The notes beneath the pieces were generated by a model. The model was given only the letters and a program-made list of their open reading frames with translations, was not told the origin of the DNA and searched no databases. The position numbers and the translations under genes were made by a program. From the NCBI GenBank assembly GCA_934533005.1, contig CAKTBC010000036.1, forward strand, positions 1 to 16,607: a stretch of DNA of 16,607 nucleotides, written 5' to 3'. This document shows positions 6,580 through 13,012 of this stretch, one piece after another (the stretch's first letter is position 1; each line of letters opens with the position of its first letter). Source of the DNA: an uncultured Oscillospiraceae bacterium (GTDB taxonomy: Bacteria > Bacillota > Clostridia > Oscillospirales > Oscillospiraceae).

Positions 6580-7788
6580 ATGAAGGAAAACGAAAAACCG
6601 GCATTGTCTTATGAGGAGAAAAAGGGAAAGCGGAAAAAGGCTATATCTATTGCTGCGCCGATCGTCTGCGCCTGTATCGTATTTGTTGTCCTCTTGACAC
6701 AGGTGATCCTTCCCAGGCAAAAACTGAACAAAGCCATGGAAATGATCGACGCCGGGGAATACGATCCGGCTTATGCAATACTGGAAGAACTTGGAAATAC
6801 AGAGGCGATCACAGAAAATAAATACGATCGGGCAATGGAACGTTTAGACGCACGGGACTACGAAGCGGCATATGCATTGCTGGAAGAAATAGGAAATGAT
6901 GAAACAATTACAGCGAGCAAATATGACCGGGCGATGGAGCGCATCGAGGCGCGGGACTATGAGAAAGCGTATGCACTTCTGGAGGAAATAGGAAACAATG
7001 AGGCGATCGCAGCGAGCAAATATGACCGCGCGATGGAACGCATAGACGCACAGGACTATGAAACGGCATTGGCCCTTTTGGATGGGGTGGAGTATAAAGA
7101 CAGTGAAGCACAACGGATAAATGCTGCCTATCAATACTATAAACCGGCTTTAGACAATGCGGCTGTGGGCGACACGATCATGTTCGGCAAGTACGAGCAG
7201 GATAACGACACATCCAACGGTAAAGAAAAAATAGAGTGGCTGGTGCTCGCCAAGAAAGATGACAGACTTTTGGTTGTCAGCCAGTATGCTCTGGACTGCC
7301 AGCAGTACAACACGAGCTATACAAAGGTAACGTGGGAGGACTGTACGCTGCGCGAGTGGCTGAACGAAGACTTCCTTAATGCAGCGTTTTTGGACGGAGA
7401 AAAAGCCATGATCTCTACGGTGACGGTGCCGGCGGATAAAAATCCCGATTTCCCTTTCAAGGCGAATCCCGGCAATGACACACAGGACAAGGTCTTTCTT
7501 CTCAGCATGGTGGAGGCAAATGAATATTTTCAAAGCGATGAAGAGAGAATGTGCGCACCGACGGCCTATGCAAAAGCGAACGGCGCTTATACGTCTTACG
7601 CATTTGTCAAAACCAGAGGCGGCGCAGCCACCTGCGAGTGGTTGCTGCGGTCGCCCGGGCGCTCTCAACACTTTGCCGCTTATGTCGTCTGCGACGGCAG
7701 ATTCGCCAGCGAAGGCTTCCCGGTTTCCCACGATTATTATTATGGCTGCTGTGTCCGCCCCGCCATGTGGATCGATTTGGGCGATTGA
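6580..7788 (+). CDS. membrane-anchored repeat protein with DUF6273-like C-terminal domain
   Basis: A 402-residue protein. A basic N-terminus (residues 1-20) is followed by one membrane span at about 21-44. Then come four tandem 33-residue TPR-like repeats (48-179) of the form KYDRAMERxDARDYExAYALLEEIGNxExIxAS, and from about 185 a domain that I take for DUF6273. Its signs are GDTIMFGKYEQD, IEWLVLAKKDDRLLVVS, CTLREWLNEDFLNAAF, the WLLRSPG segment at 354-360 and CVRPAMWIDL at the C-terminus. The charge pattern predicts the repeats and domain outside the cell. ATG 6580 has AAGGAGA (6564-6570) 9 nt upstream; TTG 6574 is less likely. The first two thirds are visibly AT-richer than the neighbours, which may mean acquisition. 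Function is unknown; the domain recalls C-type-lectin-like ligand-binding modules. Confidence 0.8.
   Translation: MKENEKPALSYEEKKGKRKKAISIAAPIVCACIVFVVLLTQVILPRQKLNKAMEMIDAGEYDPAYAILEELGNTEAITENKYDRAMERLDARDYEAAYALLEEIGNDETITASKYDRAMERIEARDYEKAYALLEEIGNNEAIAASKYDRAMERIDAQDYETALALLDGVEYKDSEAQRINAAYQYYKPALDNAAVGDTIMFGKYEQDNDTSNGKEKIEWLVLAKKDDRLLVVSQYALDCQQYNTSYTKVTWEDCTLREWLNEDFLNAAFLDGEKAMISTVTVPADKNPDFPFKANPGNDTQDKVFLLSMVEANEYFQSDEERMCAPTAYAKANGAYTSYAFVKTRGGAATCEWLLRSPGRSQHFAAYVVCDGRFASEGFPVSHDYYYGCCVRPAMWIDLGD
6721..7116 (+). repeat. four tandem 99-bp coding repeats (33-residue units)
   Basis: Codons 48-179 of the surrounding gene form four units of exactly 99 bp. Units 2 and 3 are closest to each other in DNA and protein (KYDRAMER, ARDYE, AYALLEEIGN); units 1 and 4 are more diverged. 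The spacing matches a TPR-like helical hairpin repeat of 33-34 residues. The similarity of the inner units suggests fairly recent duplication. Confidence 0.85.
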
Positions 7789-7790
7789 AA

Positions 7791-7916
7791 AGGCTCCCTC
7801 TGACGAGGGCGCTGTCAGCGAAGCTGACTGAGGGATTGTCCCGCAATCTGCGGAAACCGACAACCCCTCCGGCACGGCGCTATGCGCCGCACCACCTCCC
7901 CTTACACAGGGGAGGC
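7791..7916. repeat. intergenic multi-hairpin element (REP/MITE-like)
   Basis: A 126-bp block starting 2 nt after a stop codon is made of five consecutive short inverted repeats. They are CCCTC/GAGGG (7796-7809), GTCAGC gaa GCTGAC (7814-7828), CCGCA atc TGCGG (7841-7853) nested in TTGTC/GACAA (7836-7863), CGGCGC tat GCGCCG (7875-7889) and CCTCCCC/GGGGAGG (7895-7915). The two ends, AGGCTCCCTC and GGGGAGGC, are imperfect inverted copies. From memory, closely similar blocks are scattered in high copy through Faecalibacterium and other Oscillospiraceae intergenic regions. No coding capacity is seen. Confidence 0.7.
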
Positions 7917-7918
7917 GA

Positions 7919-7964
7919 TATGCAAACGCAGCAGCTCCAATTTCGGAGCTGCTGCGTTTGCATA
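7919..7964. terminator. 20-bp perfect hairpin between convergent genes
   Basis: The stem 7919-7938 pairs without mismatch with 7945-7964 around a 6-nt loop (aatttc). It lies between the stop codons of the convergent genes at 7788 and 7974, so it probably ends transcription from both sides. No T-tract follows on either strand, so intrinsic termination is not certain. Confidence 0.6.
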
Positions 7965-7973
7965 GTCAGTAAA

Positions 7974-9866
7974 TCATTCGCTCAGCGGGGTAATGCCGCA
8001 GCTGGTGAGAAATGTATTCGAAAGGGGGGAACCGAACCAGTTATAGAGCCGCCGGGCGGGGCTGTCCTCCGGCTCGTCGCTGCGAATGACGACATAGCCC
8101 TTCGTGCCGAGCGGGTAATCGCCGGTGCGGACGTTCTCCGGCGTGGCGCTGTAGCCGTTGAGCGTGAAGGCGAACAGTGCTTCGTTGGAGTAAACGTCGT
8201 TCAGGTATGTCATGATGCTGTAGCCGATGGCGTAAGGATCATCAAGACAGGCGGAGACGAGCGTGCTCATCTCGTCGAGCCGTTCAAAGCCGAGCGCTTC
8301 ATAGTCCGGCACGTCGCCGTCCTTGAAGAGCATCTTTTCAAAGAGCCGCTGGCTGCCGGACTGATCGTCGCGGTAGAGAACGCGGATCGCGTGATCCGCG
8401 CCGCCGAGCTCGCTCCAGTTGGTGATCTCGCCGCGGAAGATGGCGCGCACCTCGTCGAGCGTCAGGTCGGTGACGCCGCACTCGGTGTTCCCAATGAATA
8501 CCAGACCGTCACCGCCGTAAAGCTTCATTTCGACCTCCACGCCCTGTTCCTTCAGATACGCCTGCTCCTCCTCGGTGGGGGCGGCGAGCAGGGCAATGTC
8601 CGCCTTTTTATCGGCAATGTTCAGCCAGGCGCCGTGCGTCGTGGAGCAGAGAGGCTCCGCACCGCCGTAGCCGGTGTCAAGACAGAAGAAACGGTAGATG
8701 TTCTGCACCAACGGCTTTCTCGCTGTAGAGGAGTCCATAACCGGGAAATCGCCGTCGGCAAACAGTTCGCTGTACAGACCGTTTAGATCGACAATGTACA
8801 GTTTGGCCGATTCCATATCAAGGACAATGTACGTTGTTGTGTTTGTCCAGCCGTAATCGCCGGCCTCAACACTGGCGCTGCACGAGATCAGAACCTTGCC
8901 GTCGCGGGCAGAGGCGACATAACGGGTGGTTTCGGCCTGCGGGAGATCCAGCGTCAGGCGTTCATTGCCGCGGAGATAGTAAAGCGCGAAGTTGGTTTTG
9001 TAATTCCCTTCGACGAGATATGCACCGTCGTAAGCATAGAGCACGCTGTCATTGGCGTAAACTGCCCCGCTGACATTTGCCACGGAGCCGTCGCCCGGAT
9101 CAACGCGGGAGATGAATCCGTCGTAGGAGTTGCTGATGAGAAGATCGTCGTCGTTTGCGGAAAGGCAGCAATATGCGTCGAGCGGCGTCTCCCACTTCTG
9201 CTCAAGCGAGGGGAGCGCATAGCCGATGATTCGGTTTGTGCCGTTGCTGTAGTCACTGCCGACGAGCGTATCGCGGATCACGCGCACATCGCCGAAGTAC
9301 CGGTCGGTGAAGATCTCCACCGGCTCTTTGCCGTTTTCACAGAGATAGAGCTTCGATTCGCGGATGCTGTAGTATTCGCCGACGAAGCCGCCGGAATAGG
9401 CATGGATGCGGTGGAATAGCTGCGTGCCGGCAGGTAGAATCTCCTCGACCTCACCGGTTCGGATATCGACACGTGCCACGCTGCCGTCGTCAAAGGAAGC
9501 GAGCACGCTGTCACCGTCCTGATCGAAGCAGTTGGTGTACTTGTCAACGAGCAGCCTGCCCTCGCCCCCGCCGGCCGGGAAAGCGTACAGACGGGAGGAT
9601 TCCAGCGTCACGCAGAAGAACGGTTCGTCTGTGGACGCGGGCGTTGCGCTGAGCGGAAGCACTCCGGTTGCGTTACCGGAGCTTGCATAAGCATCGCCGG
9701 CAGAGGCGTCGCCCCAGCTCGCATACGCGTCTCCGGAAGAGGCGTTGCCCCAGCTTGCGTAGGCGTCGCCGGAGGACGCGTTGCCGCTGCTGGCGTTCGG
9801 CGCGCCGCAGGCGCACAGCACAAGAAGCAGCGCCAGAGACAGAAACAGGGCTGTCAGCTTTTTCAT
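7974..9866 (-). CDS. large lipoprotein: propeller-like region plus PstS-like phosphate-binding domain
   Basis: A 630-residue exported lipoprotein with a signal peptide ending in lipobox LCAC (acylated Cys20). A Ser/Gly/Asn/Ala-rich linker at 23-68 contains three 12-residue repeats. A beta-rich region (about 85-365) resembles WD40/YncE-type propeller repeats (short strands such as SRLYAFPAGG and GDSVLASFDDGSVARVDIRTGEV). The PstS-like periplasmic-binding fold (about 372-630) shows MDSSTARKPL at 377-386, TLDEVRAIFRGEITNWSELGG at 469-489 and DQSGSQRLFEKML at 501-513. PstS domains bind phosphate for ABC import, but no pstCAB genes are near. AAGGAGA lies 7 nt before ATG 9866, and no clear promoter is visible in the 117 nt upstream. 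It could be a sensor or surface protein rather than a transporter subunit; the ligand is unproven. Confidence 0.85.
   Translation of the reverse strand: MKKLTALFLSLALLLVLCACGAPNASSGNASSGDAYASWGNASSGDAYASWGDASAGDAYASSGNATGVLPLSATPASTDEPFFCVTLESSRLYAFPAGGGEGRLLVDKYTNCFDQDGDSVLASFDDGSVARVDIRTGEVEEILPAGTQLFHRIHAYSGGFVGEYYSIRESKLYLCENGKEPVEIFTDRYFGDVRVIRDTLVGSDYSNGTNRIIGYALPSLEQKWETPLDAYCCLSANDDDLLISNSYDGFISRVDPGDGSVANVSGAVYANDSVLYAYDGAYLVEGNYKTNFALYYLRGNERLTLDLPQAETTRYVASARDGKVLISCSASVEAGDYGWTNTTTYIVLDMESAKLYIVDLNGLYSELFADGDFPVMDSSTARKPLVQNIYRFFCLDTGYGGAEPLCSTTHGAWLNIADKKADIALLAAPTEEEQAYLKEQGVEVEMKLYGGDGLVFIGNTECGVTDLTLDEVRAIFRGEITNWSELGGADHAIRVLYRDDQSGSQRLFEKMLFKDGDVPDYEALGFERLDEMSTLVSACLDDPYAIGYSIMTYLNDVYSNEALFAFTLNGYSATPENVRTGDYPLGTKGYVVIRSDEPEDSPARRLYNWFGSPLSNTFLTSCGITPLSE
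9675..9782 (-). repeat. three tandem 36-bp coding repeats in the lipoprotein linker
   Basis: Codons 29-64 of the lipoprotein form three 36-bp units coding for NASSGDAYASWG, NASSGDAYASWG and DASAGDAYASSG. They sit directly after the acylated cysteine and make a flexible spacer between membrane and folded domains. Such in-frame units can expand or contract by slippage without breaking the frame. Confidence 0.85.
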
Positions 9867-9940
9867 ATGGTTTCTCCTTTTTTTGAATAAGTTTACACCC
9901 TATAGACGAGGACTTCTGCCAATCGGTTCGTAAAAGAATT

Positions 9941-9968
9941 CAGCGGAGCCTCAAAAGAGACTCCGCTG
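9941..9968 (-). terminator. terminator of the csoR-copA operon
   Basis: CAGCGGAG (9941-9948) pairs with CTCCGCTG (9961-9968); inside, CTC aaaa GAG extends the stem after one C/A mismatch. On the - strand, the direction of copA, the hairpin begins 16 nt after the stop codon and is followed by AATTCTTTT. This fits an intrinsic terminator. Confidence 0.7.
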
Positions 9969-9984
9969 TGCTGCGTGCGCGGTC

Positions 9985-10209
9985 TTACACCGTTTCGGTG
10001 TGCACCGCCTTGACGGTGTATCCGGCGGCCTCAATGACTTCCTTGACCTTCGCCTCGTCCGGCTTTTCGGCAGAGACGAACTCGGTCTTGTTCGCCGCGT
10101 GGTCGGAAACGGGGTTCTCGGCGGCGAACGCCTTGGCAACGGCTTCGTTGACGTGCTTTTCACACATGTGGCACATCATGCCCTCGACGGTGACGGTGGT
10201 TTTGTACAT
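9985..10209 (-). CDS. possible separately translated CopZ-like copper chaperone, internal start in copA
   Basis: Inside the copA frame, AAGGAGG (CCTCCTT on + at 10218-10224) lies 8 nt before an in-frame ATG at 10209. Translation from there would give a free 74-residue HMA protein, MYKTTVTVEGMMCHMCEKH..., ending at the copA stop. The metal-binding pair would be Cys13/Cys16, and the length equals that of standalone CopZ chaperones that deliver Cu(I) to CopA or CsoR. In a neighbouring frame a TAA overlaps the Shine-Dalgarno, as if an older copA had ended here. Product existence is inference; the alternative is that the sequence encodes only the fused C-terminal domain. Confidence 0.5.
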   Translation of the reverse strand: MYKTTVTVEGMMCHMCEKHVNEAVAKAFAAENPVSDHAANKTEFVSAEKPDEAKVKEVIEAAGYTVKAVHTETV

Positions 10210-12528
10210 GGTTTTTTCCTCCTTATGATCGTTGGTGGTGGGTTTCTCCTGCGGTGCGGCGGTGAACTCCTCCGGGAGCGTCACCGGCTGCTTGTGCTTA
10301 TCGTGCTTTGCCTCGTGAAGACGGAAGAGATTGAGCCGCAGCGCGTTTGTCACGACGCAGAAGCTCGAAAGACTCATCGCGAGTGCGCCGAACATCGGCT
10401 GCAGCGTCCAGCCGAAGATCGGGATCCATACGCCTGCGGCGAGCGGGATACCGATGATATTATAGATAAATGCCCAGAAAAGATTCTCGCGAATGTTGCG
10501 CAGCGCTGCACGGCTGAGACGGATAGCGGCGGCCACATCACTCATGCCGCTTTTCATGAGCACAACGTCGGCGGCGTCGATGGCAACGTCCGTTCCCGCG
10601 CCGACGGCGAGACCGACGTCCGCGCGCGTGAGCGCCGGGGCGTCGTTGATGCCGTCGCCCACCATGGCGACCTTACCGCTCTCGCGAAGCTTTCGGATGA
10701 CGGCCTCCTTGCCGTCCGGGAGCACCCCGGCGACGACGGCGTCCACACCGGCTTGCGCGCCGATGGCGGCGGCGGTGCGGGCGTTGTCGCCCGTGAGCAT
10801 CACAACGCGAAGCCCCATGCCCTTGAGTTCCCGGATGGCTTCGGCAGCGTCGCTCTTCATGACGTCCGCTACAGCGATCACGCCGAGAAGCGTATCGCTG
10901 CGGGAGAAGTAGAGCGGCGTTTTTCCTTCATCGGCGAGCGCGGCAGCGCGCTGCGTGATGTTCTCCGATATCGCGGCTTTTTCGCGGATGAAGTCCGCGT
11001 TGCCGCCGCAGACGGTGTATCCTTCGATTTTCGCGGTGAGACCGCGGCCCGGTACGGCGGCAAAATCCTCGGCCTCCGGGCATTCGCCGCCGCGCGCAGC
11101 GAAGCCGTTTAAAATGGCGCGGGAGAGGGGATGCTCGCTCTTTTGCTCAAGTGCGGCGGCATAGAGCAGAAGCTCATCCTCCGAAACGCCGTCCGCCGGG
11201 AGAAGATCGGTGATTTCCGGCTGGCCGGTCGTGATGGTGCCGGTCTTGTCGAGCACAACGATCTGTGTGCGGCCGGTCTCTTCAAGCGAGGCCGCCGTTT
11301 TGAAGAGAATGCCGTTTTTCGCGCCGACGCCGCTGCCGACCATAATGGCGACCGGCGTGGCAAGTCCGAGCGCGCACGGGCAGCTGATAACGAGCACCGA
11401 AATGCCGCGCGCGAGCGCGTATCCGAATGTCTGCCCGACGAGCAGCCAGACGATAATGGTAACGGCTGCGATGCCGATCACCGTCGGCACGAATACCCCC
11501 GCGACCTTGTCGGCAGTCTTGGCAATGGGCGCTTTCGTCGCGGCGGCGTCGCTCACCATGCGGATAATCTGCGAGAGCGCCGTGTCCTCGCCGACGCCGG
11601 TCACCCGGCAGCGCAGAAACCCGGACTGGTTGATCGTGCCGGCGCTCACCTTGTCGTTCTCTGCTTTGTCCACGGGGAGACTCTCGCCCGTGAGTGCGGA
11701 CTCGTTTACCGCGCTCGTGCCGGAGAGCACGATGCCGTCCACCGGGATGCCGTCGCCGGGGCGGACGAGGAAAATATCGCCGAGAACGACCTCCTCCGCC
11801 GGGACGACGACCTCTTCACCGTTCCGCTCCAGCCGTGCCGTTTTCGGCGAGAGCTGCATGAGCGAGCGGAGCGCGTCGGTCGTTTTGCCCTTGGAGTGGG
11901 CCTCCAGCGTCTTGCCGACGGTGATGAGTGTCAAAATCATCGCGGCGGATTCAAAATAGAGATCGGCTTCCGCCGTCGGGTCAACGGTCAGCGTGAAGAG
12001 CTCGTATACGCTCCAGAGATACGCCGCCGCCGAACCCATCGCGACGAGCGTATCCATGTTCGGCGCGCCCTTCACGGCGCTCTGGAAGCCGCTGATGAAG
12101 AACTTCTGGTTGATGACGAGCACGATGCCCGCGAGCAGGAGCTGGATGAGCCCCATGCCGACGCTGTTATGATGCAGCCAGCGCGGCATCGGCGCGCCCC
12201 ACATATGACCCATGGAAAAGTACATCAGTACGAGCAGCACCGCCACCGAGGATATCAGCCGCTTTTTGAGCTTGGGCGTTTCATGGTCGGCCAGCTCATC
12301 CGCCGCGGCGGCGGGAGCCGCGCCCTTCGCGCCCTTCAAACTTGCGCCGTATCCGGCGTTTTCCACCGCACGTATGACGTCCGCCGGAGTGGCGGTACCG
12401 TCCACACCCATCGAATTTGTGAGCAGGCTCACCGCGCACGAGGTAACGCCCGGCACGGCGGAGACTGCCTTTTCCACCCGCGCGGAGCACGCTGCGCAGC
12501 TCATGCCTGTAACAGAGTATTGCGTCAT
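9985..12528 (-). CDS. copA: copper-exporting P1B-type ATPase fused to a CopZ-like domain
   Basis: An 847-residue Cu(I) ATPase that pumps copper out of the cytoplasm. An N-terminal HMA domain has metal ligands Cys11/Cys14 in GMSCAAC. Membrane helices run from about 90, with TGES in the actuator at 280-283, the transmembrane CPC at 383-385, the phosphorylated Asp427 in DKTGT, SEHP at 464-467 and GDGINDAP at 624-631. YN at 689-690 and MSLSS at 718-722 with a following N are the Cu(I)-site residues of the last helices. After the last helix, a hydrophilic linker (about 738-773) leads to a second HMA domain with Cys786/Cys789 in GMMCHMC. The linker/domain border carries a ribosome binding site (separate entry). 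The gene follows csoR by 31 nt, with AAAGG before ATG 12528. The motif set is diagnostic for copper. Confidence 0.97.
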   Translation of the reverse strand: MTQYSVTGMSCAACSARVEKAVSAVPGVTSCAVSLLTNSMGVDGTATPADVIRAVENAGYGASLKGAKGAAPAAAADELADHETPKLKKRLISSVAVLLVLMYFSMGHMWGAPMPRWLHHNSVGMGLIQLLLAGIVLVINQKFFISGFQSAVKGAPNMDTLVAMGSAAAYLWSVYELFTLTVDPTAEADLYFESAAMILTLITVGKTLEAHSKGKTTDALRSLMQLSPKTARLERNGEEVVVPAEEVVLGDIFLVRPGDGIPVDGIVLSGTSAVNESALTGESLPVDKAENDKVSAGTINQSGFLRCRVTGVGEDTALSQIIRMVSDAAATKAPIAKTADKVAGVFVPTVIGIAAVTIIVWLLVGQTFGYALARGISVLVISCPCALGLATPVAIMVGSGVGAKNGILFKTAASLEETGRTQIVVLDKTGTITTGQPEITDLLPADGVSEDELLLYAAALEQKSEHPLSRAILNGFAARGGECPEAEDFAAVPGRGLTAKIEGYTVCGGNADFIREKAAISENITQRAAALADEGKTPLYFSRSDTLLGVIAVADVMKSDAAEAIRELKGMGLRVVMLTGDNARTAAAIGAQAGVDAVVAGVLPDGKEAVIRKLRESGKVAMVGDGINDAPALTRADVGLAVGAGTDVAIDAADVVLMKSGMSDVAAAIRLSRAALRNIRENLFWAFIYNIIGIPLAAGVWIPIFGWTLQPMFGALAMSLSSFCVVTNALRLNLFRLHEAKHDKHKQPVTLPEEFTAAPQEKPTTNDHKEEKTMYKTTVTVEGMMCHMCEKHVNEAVAKAFAAENPVSDHAANKTEFVSAEKPDEAKVKEVIEAAGYTVKAVHTETV

Positions 12529-12559
12529 GGTATTTGCCTTTCTATCGTAATATTGCGGT

Positions 12560-12862
12560 TTACTTCATCAGCTTCTGCAAAAGCTCCGTCAGCTCATCGA
12601 CGACGGAGTCATCGCCCGCGCGGATATCGCGCACGACGCAGTTGTGGAGATGCGCATTCAAAAGCGCGCGGTTGAAGCCGTTCATCGCTGCGCTCACCGC
12701 CGCAGACTGCGTGAGAATGTCTGCGCAGTAGGCGTCGCGCTCGAGCATGCCGCGGATGCCGCGGATCTGTCCCTCAATCCGGCTCAGCCGGTTCATGAGC
12801 GCGCGGCGCTCGTCCTCGCTCCGCTCGGTCTTTTTGCAGCAGCACGATTTTTCTTCGTCCAT
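12560..12862 (-). CDS. csoR: copper-sensing repressor, CsoR family
   Basis: A 100-residue all-helical repressor of the CsoR/RcnR (DUF156) family. The copper ligands fit the CsoR pattern: Cys46, His71 and Cys75, with the same spacing as Cys36, His61 and Cys65 of the Mycobacterium tuberculosis protein. NRLSRIEGQIRGIRGML at about 24-40 is the family's first-helix signature. An additional Cys7-Cys9 triplet near the N-terminus is not part of the core site. I chose ATG 12862 with AGGG about 8 nt upstream; an in-frame ATG at 12889 falls inside the -10 box and lacks a ribosome binding site. CsoR binds its operator as apo-protein and releases it with Cu(I); copA follows after 31 nt in the same transcript. 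Confidence 0.95.
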   Translation of the reverse strand: MDEEKSCCCKKTERSEDERRALMNRLSRIEGQIRGIRGMLERDAYCADILTQSAAVSAAMNGFNRALLNAHLHNCVVRDIRAGDDSVVDELTELLQKLMK

Positions 12863-12887
12863 GGGATATCCCTGCCTTTCGCTCTGC

Positions 12888-12915
12888 ATTATATACCCCG
12901 TGGGGGTATTGTCAA
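12888..12915 (-). promoter_or_regulatory. csoR-copA promoter with CsoR operator in the spacer
   Basis: On the - strand, TTGACA (12910-12915), a 16-nt spacer and TATAAT (12888-12893) make a near-consensus promoter. The spacer is filled by the perfect palindrome ATACCCC-GTG-GGGGTAT (12893-12909 on +), a GC-rich pseudo-inverted repeat of the kind bound by CsoR. Bound repressor would block both hexamers, which predicts copper-induced autoregulated transcription. Confidence 0.85.
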
Positions 12916-12944
12916 GAGGGTTTTTGAAAAAGTTTTCGGGAAGT

Positions 12945-12978
12945 TTGACTTCATTTTTTTATCTGTGTATAATACACA
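12945..12978 (+). promoter_or_regulatory. promoter of the DUF6056-glycosyltransferase pair, with palindrome over the -10
   Basis: TTGACT (12945-12950), a 17-nt T-rich spacer and TATAAT (12968-12973) form a strong promoter divergent from csoR. The -10 lies in the centre of a perfect 15-bp palindrome TGTGTAT-A-ATACACA (12964-12978), which may be an operator. The regulator is unknown. Confidence 0.7.
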
Positions 12979-13012
12979 ATAGTCTATATAGTCCATGCAG
13001 GGAGGTGCCGCC

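Noticed and set aside
6721..7116. CRISPR or non-coding tandem array
   Set aside because: The 99-bp units are in frame, without unique spacers, and encode a regular helical repeat; the same holds for the 36-bp units at 9675-9782.
7551..8786. 411-codon + strand frame running from the DUF6273-like gene through the repeat element into the lipoprotein gene
   Set aside because: It crosses a stop-ended gene, a hairpin element and a terminator, and its product is low-complexity; the - strand lipoprotein has a signal peptide and a recognisable domain.
10000..12675. Two long + strand open frames (10000-11112 and 11131-12675) opposite copA and csoR
   Set aside because: They mirror the codon pattern of the GC-rich copA gene on the other strand; the translations are Arg/His/Ala-rich with no recognisable domain and no ribosome binding site.
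12863..12889. Longer csoR starting at ATG 12889
   Set aside because: That ATG is part of the TATAAT box and has no ribosome binding site, so it cannot be in the transcript from this promoter.
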